16,077 nt of DNA from Prevotellaceae bacterium UBA1720. GTDB lineage: Bacteria; Bacteroidota; Bacteroidia; Bacteroidales; Bacteroidaceae. The notes under the pieces were generated by a model. It was not told the origin of the DNA. It was given only the letters and a program-made list of their open reading frames with translations, and searched no databases. Made by a program: the position numbers and the translations under genes. The DNA lies in contig DCIS01000105.1 of the NCBI GenBank assembly GCA_002317475.1, positions 1-16,077 on the forward strand, given 5' to 3'. This document shows, piece after piece, positions 1 through 5,905 of this stretch (position 1 is its first letter; each line of letters opens with the position of its first letter).

Positions 1-15
1 ATAAAAAATAAGTCT

Positions 16-23
16 TAAATTTG
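16..23 (+). promoter_or_regulatory. Bacteroidetes-type -7 promoter element
   Basis: TAAATTTG matches the Bacteroidetes consensus TAnnTTTG. Transcription would begin near position 30, leaving a short leader before the ATG at 87. The -33 TTTG partner would lie outside the window. This promoter would drive the lipoprotein-murB pair. Confidence 0.6.
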
Positions 24-86
24 CACGAATTTTGAGTGAATTATGCCCACATCGATAGTTTTCCGGGCAGTTCAATTATCGTTTTT

Positions 87-926
87 ATGAGTAAAAGTTA
101 TTTTGTAGCATTTTTGTCATTAATCCTCCTGCTTATCTCCTGTGGACAAGGCAAGAAAGAGCAGCAGCTTGCAGAAGAGGCGGAACTCGATTCTATCATG
201 AGCGAGACACCCGACACTTTGCAGTTGTTTGAAGAGAAAGAGCTGCCAAAAGCCGTTGATGAGCTGTTTGACGATTTCTTCTTCACATTTGCATCCGATG
301 CGAGGTTCCAGGGACAGCGCATCCGTTTCCCGCTCCGCTTCAAGGATGAGGATGCGGAACTCCGTCTTACGAAGGAGGATTGGCGTGAATACAACCGCTT
401 CGGACAGCAAGAATTCTACTCTGTCATTTATGAGCGTGAGCAGGACCTTGCACTTCAGAAGGACACTGCAGTCCAGGAGGTCAGTGTTCAGTGGATATAT
501 CTGCAGGACGGATATGTGGAGAAATACAATTTCAAACGTATTCCGGAAGGTCAGTGGGTGCTCTTCAACATCGACAAACAAGATGTGAACGATACCCCAA
601 ATGGCGAATTTGTCAAGTTCTATTCATCCTTCATTGCCGACTCCGTCTACCAGCGTTCATGCTTGCGTACTCCGCTTCCTCTTGTCGCTTCGGCGCAAGA
701 TGATTATGAGGCTACGGAAAGCGTTCTCTCTGCCGACGAATGGTTTGAGATGAAGGGCGACATGCCTATTCCGAAGGATGTGCTCGTGAATATAGATTAT
801 GGTCAGCAATGCACCGAAGTAGGTCACAAAAATGTGCTTATGGAAGGTGTGAGCAATGGTCTCTTCATGAACTTTAAGTTTGAGAAGGTTGATGGAGATT
901 GGAAGTTGGTGGGGATAGAGATTTAG
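87..926 (+). CDS. Predicted lipoprotein upstream of murB (DUF4348-like)
   Basis: This gene encodes a 279-residue protein with an SPII lipoprotein signal: MSKSYF, a hydrophobic stretch, then LLIS-C with the lipidated Cys at residue 19. It is therefore expected on the cell envelope, anchored by lipid. The reading frame extends upstream to a GTG at 36. I chose the ATG at 87 because it places the signal peptide at the N terminus and because the promoter at 16-23 would put the transcript start almost on the GTG. The mature part begins with an acidic, Glu/Gln-rich linker followed by a mixed alpha/beta domain with no catalytic motif I recognise. The length and the position before murB fit the DUF4348 lipoproteins of Bacteroidales, a family call made from memory. 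Its stop lies only 4 nt before murB, so the two are probably co-transcribed. The molecular function is unknown. Confidence 0.85.
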   Translation: MSKSYFVAFLSLILLLISCGQGKKEQQLAEEAELDSIMSETPDTLQLFEEKELPKAVDELFDDFFFTFASDARFQGQRIRFPLRFKDEDAELRLTKEDWREYNRFGQQEFYSVIYEREQDLALQKDTAVQEVSVQWIYLQDGYVEKYNFKRIPEGQWVLFNIDKQDVNDTPNGEFVKFYSSFIADSVYQRSCLRTPLPLVASAQDDYEATESVLSADEWFEMKGDMPIPKDVLVNIDYGQQCTEVGHKNVLMEGVSNGLFMNFKFEKVDGDWKLVGIEI

Positions 927-930
927 AGCT

Positions 931-1929
931 ATGGTAAGATATCAGGATTATTCGTTGCTGGGGCATAATACCTTTGGTATTAGTGCTAAGGCAAAGCAAT
1001 ATATAGAGTACTCTTCGGAGGCAGAACTTGCGGACATCATCCGTGAGATGCCTTCCGAGGAGATTTTGCTTCATATCGGTGGTGGAAGCAATCTGCTTTT
1101 CACGTCCGATTTCGAAGGAACGGTGCTGCATAGCGCCATTCAGGGAATTGAGATTGTGGACGAAGACGAAAACGCTGTTCTTGTGCGAGTTGGTGCGGGA
1201 ATGGTGTGGGACGAATTCGTTGCGTATGCCGTCCAGAAAGGATGGGGTGGGGTGGAAAACCTCTCGCTCATTCCTGGCGAAGTGGGAGCATCTGCCGTGC
1301 AGAATATCGGTGCATACGGTGTTGAGGCAAAGGATGTTATAACGGTTGTCGAGGCGGTGGAACTCCGTAGTGGGGTGAAGCGCATTTTTGGTAATGCCGA
1401 GTGCAACTATGCCTATCGTCAGAGCATCTTTAAGAATGCACTGAAGGGTGCATACGCCATCACATACGTCACTTATCGCCTGAGCAAGCATCCAGTGCTC
1501 AATCTGTCTTATGGTGGGTTGTCAAAATGCAATCCTCTGCCTGCGACTATTGCAGAGGTGCGTCAAACCATCATCGACACTCGCAATGCAAAGCTTCCCG
1601 ATCCAAAGGTTCTTGGCAATGCGGGCAGTTTCTTCATGAATCCGGTCGTGCCTCGTGAGGTCTTCGAACGCATACAGAAGGACTATCCTGACATGCCGTT
1701 CTATGATGTTCCCGATGGTGTGAAAATCCCCGCTGGATGGATGATTGACCAGTGCGGATGGAAGGGCAAACATCTTGGTCGTGCGGGAGTTCATGATAAG
1801 CAGGCACTTGTGCTCGTCAATCTTGGTGGTGCTACCTCAGACGAGATCATCACGCTTTGTGAAACCATCTGCCGTGATGTTCAGGCCAAGTTTGGCGTCA
1901 GCATCCATCCGGAAGTAAACTTTATATAA
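931..1929 (+). CDS. murB: UDP-N-acetylenolpyruvoylglucosamine reductase
   Basis: MurB is a cytoplasmic FAD enzyme that uses NADPH to reduce UDP-GlcNAc-enolpyruvate to UDP-MurNAc, the second committed step of peptidoglycan precursor synthesis. The 332-residue length fits the type I (E. coli-like) form. Visible motifs are the FAD-binding IGGGSNLLF (residues 49-57), the SLIPGEVGASAVQNIGAYG block (112-130), YRQSIF with the conserved Arg163, GNAGSFFMNPV with the proton-donating Ser233, IPAGWMIDQCGWKG (266-279), and HPEVNFI at the C terminus with the conserved Glu328. All expected catalytic residues are present. It follows the upstream lipoprotein by 4 nt, which indicates an operon. The start ATG at 931 gives the usual N terminus reading into the 'HNTFG' motif (residues 12-16). 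Confidence 0.97.
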   Translation: MVRYQDYSLLGHNTFGISAKAKQYIEYSSEAELADIIREMPSEEILLHIGGGSNLLFTSDFEGTVLHSAIQGIEIVDEDENAVLVRVGAGMVWDEFVAYAVQKGWGGVENLSLIPGEVGASAVQNIGAYGVEAKDVITVVEAVELRSGVKRIFGNAECNYAYRQSIFKNALKGAYAITYVTYRLSKHPVLNLSYGGLSKCNPLPATIAEVRQTIIDTRNAKLPDPKVLGNAGSFFMNPVVPREVFERIQKDYPDMPFYDVPDGVKIPAGWMIDQCGWKGKHLGRAGVHDKQALVLVNLGGATSDEIITLCETICRDVQAKFGVSIHPEVNFI

Positions 1930-1960
1930 TTCATAATTCACAATTCATAATTCATAATTG
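1928..1960. repeat. Short AT-rich tandem repeat after murB
   Basis: Immediately after the murB stop, the unit AATTCATA (with one CACA variant) repeats about four times. It is partly self-complementary, like AT-rich spacers seen in other Bacteroidales genomes. No function is evident. Confidence 0.6.
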
Positions 1961-2001
1961 GTTAGCACATTGTTCCCCATCCTTTCACTGTCGTAATTCA
2001 A

Positions 2002-2016
2002 GGACTTTCCAAGTCC
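2002..2016. other. Small hairpin GGACTT-TCC-AAGTCC
   Basis: A perfect 6-bp stem with a 3-nt loop sits 26 nt before the TTG start of the next gene. No T-run follows, so it is not a convincing terminator. It could be a weak attenuator or chance. Confidence 0.3.
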
Positions 2017-2042
2017 GTCACCAAATATAAACCCCTCATCCC

Positions 2043-2813
2043 TTGAAAATTTCCATTCTCGGCACAGGCACCTCATGCGGTGTCCCCCAAATAGGATGCA
2101 CATGTCCAGTATGCACAAGCACCGATCCTCGCGATAAACGCTTGCGTTGCAGCACTATGGTCGATGTGGACGGCTACAGAATCCTTATCGACTGTGGTCC
2201 CGATTTTCGTGAACAAATGTTGCGAGTTGACTTCCGCAAACTCGATGCCGTGCTCATCACCCACGAGCATTACGACCATGTGGGCGGACTCGACGACCTT
2301 CGCCCATACAGTGTATTCGGCGATGTCAACGTATATGCGGAGAAATTCTGTGCCGACCATCTCCTCGAGCGCATCCCATACTGCTTCACGCCGAAGGATC
2401 GCCGCTACCCTGGAGTGCCGGCCATCAACCTCCTCCACATGGAGCCTCACACACCTATTATAATAGGAGATGCGGTCGAAATCATCCCCATACGAGTGTT
2501 CCACGCAAAGCTCCCGATCGTAGGTTTCCGCATACGCAATTTCGCGTATATCACAGACATGTCGAGCATCCCCGAAGAGGAATACGAATATCTGCAGGGC
2601 ATCGACACGCTCATCGTCAACGGACTCCGTCATAAGCCCCATCCATCGCATCAGACGATAGAAGAGGCAATCGAATTTGCCAACCGACTTGGTGTGCGTG
2701 AAAGCTACCTCATCCACATGTCGCACCATATTCTCCCACATGCTGAAGAGGAACCTACTCTGCCCGAAAATGTGCATTTAGCATACGATGGACTCAGTTT
2801 CGAAGTTAATTGA
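2043..2813 (+). CDS. Metallo-beta-lactamase-fold hydrolase, PhnP-like
   Basis: This is a 256-residue cytoplasmic metal-dependent hydrolase. It opens with MKISILGTGTSCGVPQIGC, typical of the PhnP-type MBL branch, and has a CTCPVC cysteine cluster (residues 19-24) that in PhnP relatives belongs to a structural zinc site. The HEHYDH metal-binding motif is at 74-79, and further metal ligands are likely His154, Asp172 and His225 (LIHMSHH). PhnP itself is a phosphoribosyl cyclic phosphodiesterase. No phn genes lie here, so the substrate is unproven. The start codon is TTG: an in-frame stop lies at 2028-2030, no ATG or GTG occurs between it and 2043, and the next Met (residue 39) would remove the conserved N terminus. 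No promoter was recognised in the 113-nt gap, so it may be read through from murB. Confidence 0.9.
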   Translation: MKISILGTGTSCGVPQIGCTCPVCTSTDPRDKRLRCSTMVDVDGYRILIDCGPDFREQMLRVDFRKLDAVLITHEHYDHVGGLDDLRPYSVFGDVNVYAEKFCADHLLERIPYCFTPKDRRYPGVPAINLLHMEPHTPIIIGDAVEIIPIRVFHAKLPIVGFRIRNFAYITDMSSIPEEEYEYLQGIDTLIVNGLRHKPHPSHQTIEEAIEFANRLGVRESYLIHMSHHILPHAEEEPTLPENVHLAYDGLSFEVN

Positions 2814-2855
2814 CATTTAAAAAACAATAAAGTGCAGCAATTTTTCTTCGAATTG

Positions 2856-2887
2856 TTTGGTCGGTTAATATAAAAAGCTTACCTTTG
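2856..2887 (+). promoter_or_regulatory. Promoter of the tRNA cluster
   Basis: A TTTG at 2856-2859 and TACCTTTG at 2880-2887 are separated by 20 bp, an excellent match to the Bacteroidetes -33/-7 promoter. The first tRNA begins 24 nt downstream. Confidence 0.8.
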
Positions 2888-2910
2888 CAATCGCAATCGA
2901 AAAAAGTAAT

Positions 2911-2983
2911 GCGGAAATAGCTCAGTTGGTAGAGCACAACCTTGCCAAGGTTGGGGTCGCGAGTTCGAGTCTCGTTTTCCGCT
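2911..2983 (+). tRNA. tRNA-Gly (anticodon GCC)
   Basis: This is a 73-nt cloverleaf. The acceptor arms are GCGGAAA and TTTCCGC with U as the discriminator, as usual for bacterial tRNA-Gly. The D arm is GCTC...GAGC, the anticodon loop TTGCCAA reads GCC, and the T arm is GCGAG-TTCGAGT-CTCGT. CCA is not encoded. It is identical to the copy at 3109-3181. Confidence 0.96.
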
Positions 2984-2994
2984 CTTCACGCAAG

Positions 2995-3075
2995 GCCCAC
3001 GTGGCGGAATGGTAGACGCGCTCGTTTCAGGTGCGAGTGTTTAACGACGTGCAAGTTCGAGTCTTGTCGTGGGCA
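2995..3075 (+). tRNA. tRNA-Leu (anticodon CAG)
   Basis: This is an 81-nt class II tRNA. The acceptor arms are GCCCACG and CGTGGGC with A73. The anticodon stem CTCGT/GCGAG encloses the loop TTCAGGT, giving CAG. A long variable arm and the T arm GCAAG-TTCGAGT-CTTGT follow. It lies 11 nt after the first tRNA-Gly, so it is part of the same transcript. Confidence 0.94.
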
Positions 3076-3108
3076 CAAATGAGATTAAATCCAGAACCAA
3101 GGAAATCT

Positions 3109-3181
3109 GCGGAAATAGCTCAGTTGGTAGAGCACAACCTTGCCAAGGTTGGGGTCGCGAGTTCGAGTCTCGTTTTCCGCT
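3109..3181 (+). tRNA. tRNA-Gly (anticodon GCC), second copy
   Basis: This copy is base-for-base identical to the tRNA-Gly at 2911-2983. The flanking bases differ beyond the gene boundaries. It is the last member of the Gly-Leu-Gly cluster and is followed closely by an intrinsic terminator. Confidence 0.96.
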
Positions 3182-3196
3182 CAAATAGTCAGTAGA

Positions 3197-3231
3197 AAGA
3201 GATCATCCAAAATAAGGAGGGTCTCTTTTTT
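3197..3231 (+). terminator. Intrinsic terminator of the tRNA cluster
   Basis: AAGAGATC pairs with GGTCTCTT (one G-T pair) around an A-rich loop, and a T-run follows directly. It lies 15 nt after the last tRNA. Confidence 0.75.
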
Positions 3232-3263
3232 GCTAAAACACAGATTCCTAATGGTTATTAATA

Positions 3264-3391
3264 CACCTTCGGTGGACGAAGCAAAAACCTGTAAAAACCA
3301 TAAAAACCCTTTTACGCCTGTGGGCGAACGTGTTTGTTTTTTATGTTTTTATTTGTTTTTTTATGTTTTTCTTTCCTGCACCTCGGTGCAA
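3264..3391. repeat. Hairpins and duplicated T-rich unit before the hydrolase gene
   Basis: This spacer contains the small hairpins CACC-TTC-GGTG (3264-3274), CGCCTGTGGGCG (about 3315-3326) and TGCACC-TC-GGTGCA (3378-3391). It also has a tandem T-rich duplication, TTTG-T6-ATG-T5 at 3333-3351 and TTTG-T7-ATG-T5 at 3352-3371. The A-rich segment at 3284-3308 (AAAAACC...CATAAAAACC) is roughly complementary to the T-rich units, so the block could fold as one long hairpin. No clear promoter was seen for the following gene. Confidence 0.55.
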
Positions 3392-3421
3392 TAAGAACCC
3401 TAATTTTCAGTCAACAACAAT

Positions 3422-4225
3422 ATGCGTACACTAAAATTTATCATTATAGCACTCTTGTTCAGTCTCTCACTCTCAGCCAATGCCCAGACAAGCAAGGCAC
3501 ACAGGGGAGATGTGAAAGACGGTTACAATTTCTGGTTCTATACTCCCGAAGAAGAAGGTCGCGACGTGCATCGTCCGCTTCTCGTCTTCCTTCATGGTGC
3601 CAGTCTCTGCGGCAATAATCTTGACCGTGTCAAGAAATACGGTCCGATGGATGCATTGAAATATGGACAGATAATCGACAGCTACATTCTCGCTCCACAA
3701 AACCCGGGCGGCTCATGGCAACCAAGGAAGATCATGAACCTCATCGAATGGGCTGAGAAGAACTATAATGTCGACAGTTCGCGCATCTATGTCTACGGAA
3801 TGAGTCTCGGTGGCTATGGCACCCTCGACATGTGTGCCACTTATCCCGACCGCATCGCTTGCGGTATGGCCCTTTGTGGCGGAGCGACAGTCAAGGACCT
3901 CTCAGGCCTCTCACGCATACCAATGTGGATTGTGCATGGTACGGCAGACCGTGCGGTGCCGGTGTCTGCATCCGACAGAGTGGTGGAAGCCATCAAGGCA
4001 ACAGGCGACTCCTCACGCCTTATCTACGACCGCATGCCAGGTATCGACCATGGTCGTCCAGCTCGCATCTTCTACATGAAGCAGACTTACGATTGGCTCT
4101 TCTCCCACTCGCTCAATGATGAGGGGCGACCTATCAATCGCGACTTCAACATCACCAACGAAAAGATGAAGAATGCCTATCAGGATATAAAGAACAACTC
4201 CAAAGGAATTGAGGCGTACGAGTGA
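3422..4225 (+). CDS. Secreted alpha/beta hydrolase (esterase-like)
   Basis: This is a 267-residue serine hydrolase with a Sec signal peptide: MRTLKF, a hydrophobic core, then SANA-Q with cleavage near residue 21-22. It probably acts in the periplasm or on the surface. The alpha/beta-hydrolase core shows an oxyanion-hole region LVFLHGA (54-60), the nucleophile elbow GMSLGG with Ser128 (126-131), HGTADRAVP with the acid Asp176 (172-180), and the catalytic His210 in GIDHGR. The fold and length resemble the phospholipase/carboxylesterase and feruloyl-esterase-like 'prolyl oligopeptidase family' proteins of Bacteroidales, but the substrate cannot be read from sequence. No polysaccharide-utilisation gene is adjacent. 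Its TGA is 4 nt before the palindromic repeat at 4230, which may act as its transcription end. The start ATG at 3422 is preceded by the A-rich CAACAACAAT. Confidence 0.9.
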   Translation: MRTLKFIIIALLFSLSLSANAQTSKAHRGDVKDGYNFWFYTPEEEGRDVHRPLLVFLHGASLCGNNLDRVKKYGPMDALKYGQIIDSYILAPQNPGGSWQPRKIMNLIEWAEKNYNVDSSRIYVYGMSLGGYGTLDMCATYPDRIACGMALCGGATVKDLSGLSRIPMWIVHGTADRAVPVSASDRVVEAIKATGDSSRLIYDRMPGIDHGRPARIFYMKQTYDWLFSHSLNDEGRPINRDFNITNEKMKNAYQDIKNNSKGIEAYE

Positions 4226-4229
4226 TGTT

Positions 4230-4410
4230 TTTTGTCAAGAATTTGTGAATTTTTGAACCTACGGGTTGTTTTCGAATTAATAAGAATCTGTGAATTAGGC
4301 CTATACGGCCTTGGCCATCCGGTAGGCAAGGCCCTTGGGCCTCTTCACTGCTTCTTATAAATTCAAGAATGCTACATGCAATTTCATAAATTCACTAATT
4401 CTTGACAAAA
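4230..4410. repeat. Palindromic interspersed repeat, copy 1
   Basis: This element of about 175-180 bp is bounded by terminal inverted repeats: TTTTGTCAAGAATTTGTGAA on the left against the complement of the right end CTAATTCTTGACAAAA, about 23 of 25 bases matching. Complementarity resumes inward (GAATTaATAAGAA against its partner), so the whole unit is one long imperfect palindrome. The 59-nt core (4290-4348) contains AGGCC-TATAC-GGCCT and AGGCCC-TT-GGGCCT hairpins. A second copy lies at 8973-9143 in the same orientation. It has no coding capacity and no clear target-site duplication. It sits between the 3' ends of two convergent genes. Confidence 0.88.
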
Positions 4411-4442
4411 GAAAGTTCACTAGACACCAATAATATAACAAT

Positions 4443-4476
4443 AGCAGGGCTCGAAGGATTATCTTCGGGCCCTGCT
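4443..4476 (-). terminator. Hairpin terminator spanning the P5-like gene stop
   Basis: AGCAGGGCTCGAAG and CTTCGGGCCCTGCT pair at 13 of 14 positions around a 6-nt loop. The stop codon of the minus-strand gene (4459-4461) lies in the loop. On the minus strand the hairpin is followed by the moderately U-rich ATTGTTATATTATT. Confidence 0.6.
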
Positions 4477-4893
4477 TGCCATTTCGTACCCCGTCCTTAT
4501 GCTGTCGCCTGCGATGATCATGCCGTTCTCCACGTAAGCCATAGCCTGCACGAGGGCGAGCATGTCTGCCTCACAACTCCAGTGGAGCAACTTGTCGCGG
4601 GCGAGGTGCGACATGTCTGCCACAATGTTGATGTATGCCCGTGTGTTGTTGCCGTCCTGAGGTGGTGCCCAACGGCTCACTATCTGTTCCACAGAGCACA
4701 ATCCGTACTTGTGCATGTAGGTGTGGATGATGATGAAGGCAGCACGGAAGCCGTAGGCGAGACTGCGGAACTGGAAGAATGAGCGGTCGGTCTGCTGTGC
4801 GGCAAGTCCTTGCCATCTGTCATTCGATCTCCGGATGTTGAGGGGGTTGTTGTTCCTCACCCCACGAGGTAGTCGTTTGTTTTCCATTTTCAT
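4459..4893 (-). CDS. Lysozyme-like 'structural protein P5'-type wall hydrolase
   Basis: This 144-residue protein opens with RGVRNNNPLNIR (residues 10-21), followed by W27QG, FFQF (39-42), YGFRA (47-51), the block RWAPPQDGNNTRAY (74-87) and YVENGM with Glu122. This signature is shared by a family usually labelled 'structural protein P5' in Bacteroidales and phages; the name comes from a virion-associated muralytic enzyme with a lysozyme-like fold. I infer peptidoglycan-hydrolase activity but cannot verify the catalytic Glu. There is no signal peptide, so it would need help to cross the membrane, such as the small two-helix protein encoded just upstream. Its 5' end overlaps that gene by 74 nt in another frame. 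Starts at 4893 or 4887 (Met3) are both possible, and the A-rich leader TAAAAACAATG favours 4893. It ends the HU-like operon. Confidence 0.82.
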   Translation of the reverse strand: MKMENKRLPRGVRNNNPLNIRRSNDRWQGLAAQQTDRSFFQFRSLAYGFRAAFIIIHTYMHKYGLCSVEQIVSRWAPPQDGNNTRAYINIVADMSHLARDKLLHWSCEADMLALVQAMAYVENGMIIAGDSIRTGYEMASRARR

Positions 4894-5092
4894 TGTTTTT
4901 AGAGATTATTGAATTGACCCCAAATATCGAGGTCGTTACTAAAAGGAATTGTGCCACAAGGTACAGATTTGCTTCGGTCAAATCTCCTATAGGCGGAACG
5001 GTGAAGCCGGCAATGGAGAAAGCAACCGCCGCACAAAATGAGGCGGTCGCTATCTTCGATTGAAGGTTCTGGTGCTTACGAGCCGTAGACAT
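4820..5092 (-). CDS. Small two-helix membrane protein (holin-like candidate)
   Basis: This 90-residue frame starts at the ATG at 5092-5090 (MSTARKHQNLQ), inside the last codons of the HU-like gene (17-nt overlap), and ends 74 nt into the P5-like gene. It has a short polar N terminus, a hydrophobic segment around residues 13-31, a PPIGDLTEAN turn, a second hydrophobic segment around 43-64, and a polar tail rich in Gln, Glu and Pro. Two short helices and a charged tail, directly before a wall hydrolase without a signal peptide, are what phage holins look like; that role is inferred from layout only. The frame is open further upstream to 5179, but that part is an out-of-frame reading of the HU-like gene. 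I am fairly sure it is a gene because of its TM pattern and tight overlaps, less sure of its 3' boundary or function. Confidence 0.68.
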   Translation of the reverse strand: MSTARKHQNLQSKIATASFCAAVAFSIAGFTVPPIGDLTEANLYLVAQFLLVTTSIFGVNSIISKNNENGKQTTTSWGEEQQPPQHPEIE

Positions 5093-5507
5093 CCTTCTTT
5101 GCCTCTGCATCGGCCTTCTTAGTGAGCACACGCTCGAACTGCGCATATTGGCGGAGGTTGGTGAGGTCAGTACCTGCACTGAACTTCACACGCACACGCT
5201 TGATGTTCTCAGCAGAGAAATCGTCGAAGGTGCGGGCACCGATGCTCTTGAGGCTGACAGAGAACTTGCCGAGGTCGCCGAGCTTGACGGAGTTGCCTGC
5301 GAGGAGATTCTCACGGATACAGCTCACTGCCATGGTAAGGATGCCGACGATATCGCCCTTGCTGTAGACGCATCCGTGCGACACGATGTGGTCAGCGAAA
5401 GCATTCACGTCGAGCACGTCCTTCTCCTGAGCATGGGCGTAAGCTCTTTTGGCTGCTGCGGGATCCGAAGGGTTCCCGAGCATTGAGAGAGAATAATTGA
5501 TTGCCAT
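5076..5507 (-). CDS. HU-family DNA-binding protein (HU-HIG type)
   Basis: This is a 143-residue HU-like protein of the Bacteroidales type, longer than classic HU (about 90 residues). It starts MAINYSLSMLGNP, has an N-terminal helical section with a DVNAFADHI helix, and carries the HU-related core GDIVGILTMAVSCIRENLLAGNSVKLGDLGKFSVSL (residues 51-86), where the GNSVKLGDLGKF turn matches the HU 'g.v.l.gfG.F' signature. A strand-rich arm, RVKFSAGTDL (105-114), follows, then a charged C-terminal helix. It would bind DNA in the cytoplasm as a dimer. In this order of Bacteroidia such HU-HIG genes are commonly found with wall amidases or P5-like proteins and DUF4248 genes, exactly as here. It is the first gene of the operon and is read from the promoter near 5636-5667 through a leader of about 120 nt. 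Confidence 0.88.
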   Translation of the reverse strand: MAINYSLSMLGNPSDPAAAKRAYAHAQEKDVLDVNAFADHIVSHGCVYSKGDIVGILTMAVSCIRENLLAGNSVKLGDLGKFSVSLKSIGARTFDDFSAENIKRVRVKFSAGTDLTNLRQYAQFERVLTKKADAEAKKDVYGS

Positions 5508-5630
5508 ATTATCTCATACGTTTTTTGTTCGTTTACTAAGCCAGGGACTTGGGTCAAGGCGACACGTCTGCCGCTTCGCTTCCCTTACGGCTGTCATGCG
5601 GTGTGAGGCATCGCTATGCCTTCCGTTTGA
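5508..5630 (-). promoter_or_regulatory. Structured 5' leader of the HU-like operon (candidate)
   Basis: The predicted transcript has about 120 nt before the HU-like ATG. Read on the minus strand it contains the perfect hairpin GGCAT-AGCG-ATGCC and a second possible stem closed by GCCG...CGGC, followed by an A-rich stretch and the start. Its higher GC content compared with the flanking promoter suggests a conserved RNA element, but no known riboswitch was recognised. Confidence 0.4.
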
Positions 5631-5635
5631 CAATG

Positions 5636-5667
5636 CAAAGGTACGACAATTTCTGCTCTTATCCAAC
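5636..5667 (-). promoter_or_regulatory. Promoter of the HU-like/P5 operon
   Basis: On the minus strand TACCTTTG (5636-5643) matches TAnnTTTG, and a GTTG about 20 bp upstream (5664-5667) is a partial match to the -33 TTTG. The region is placed correctly for the HU-like gene. Confidence 0.65.
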
Positions 5668-5745
5668 TGATTTTCAGTGTTCTAATGCAGTTTAAGTCCC
5701 TTCTGTGCAATATACTGCAATTCGCTGCAATTGGTTACTGAAATG

Positions 5746-5777
5746 TTTGCTTATGTCATGTTTTTTTCGTAACTTTG
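5746..5777 (+). promoter_or_regulatory. Promoter of the DUF4248 gene
   Basis: TTTG at 5746-5749 and TAACTTTG at 5770-5777 are spaced by exactly 20 bp, a full match to the Bacteroidetes promoter. The leader to the ATG at 5906 would be about 120 nt. Confidence 0.8.
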
Positions 5778-5788
5778 TAGGGTAAAAG

Positions 5789-5885
5789 ACAACGGTCAAC
5801 GGACAACGGATGAAGGACAACGGACAACGGTCTGGTTGCACGTCGCTCTCGTCCCCTCCCTCGTCCGTAGTCCGTAGTCCTTAGT
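5789..5885 (+). repeat. Tandem repeats in the DUF4248 leader
   Basis: The unit (G)ACAACGG recurs about five times at 5789-5830, and GTCCGTA recurs at 5862-5885 (GTCCGTAGTCCGTAGTCC then TTAGTC). The two arrays are near reverse complements, differing by one base per unit, so the leader could fold into a hairpin with regularly spaced A-A mismatches and a C-rich loop. Confidence 0.7.
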
Positions 5886-5905
5886 CAATTTTAAAAACAC
5901 TCATC

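Larger units (their letters stand above)
5508..5905. other. 398-bp divergent intergenic region
   Basis: This gene-free stretch holds back-to-back promoters: minus-strand TACCTTTG at 5636-5643 and plus-strand TAACTTTG at 5770-5777. The minus-strand side has a hairpin-bearing leader and the plus-strand side a tandem-repeat leader. Between the promoters the sequence is AT-rich with repeated CTGCAATT-like words (5714-5733). I see no further ORF in it. Confidence 0.7.

Noticed and set aside
36..86. Upstream GTG start for the first lipoprotein
   Set aside because: It would place 17 extra residues before a standard SPII signal and lies almost on the predicted transcription start.
2073..2777. 234-codon minus-strand frame opposite the PhnP-like gene
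   Set aside because: The plus-strand product has the full metal-binding motifs; the antisense frame has no recognisable domain.
2911..3181. Phage or island att site at the duplicated tRNA-Gly
   Set aside because: The two tRNA-Gly copies are both full length and in one transcription unit with tRNA-Leu. No integrase or foreign cargo lies between them.
3140..3394. Open frame of 84 codons
   Set aside because: It overlaps the second tRNA-Gly, the terminator and the T-rich repeats; the codons reflect RNA and repeat sequence.
4402..4782. Plus-strand 126-codon frame opposite the P5-like gene
   Set aside because: It is antisense to a conserved RGVRNNNPLNIR protein and has no features of its own.
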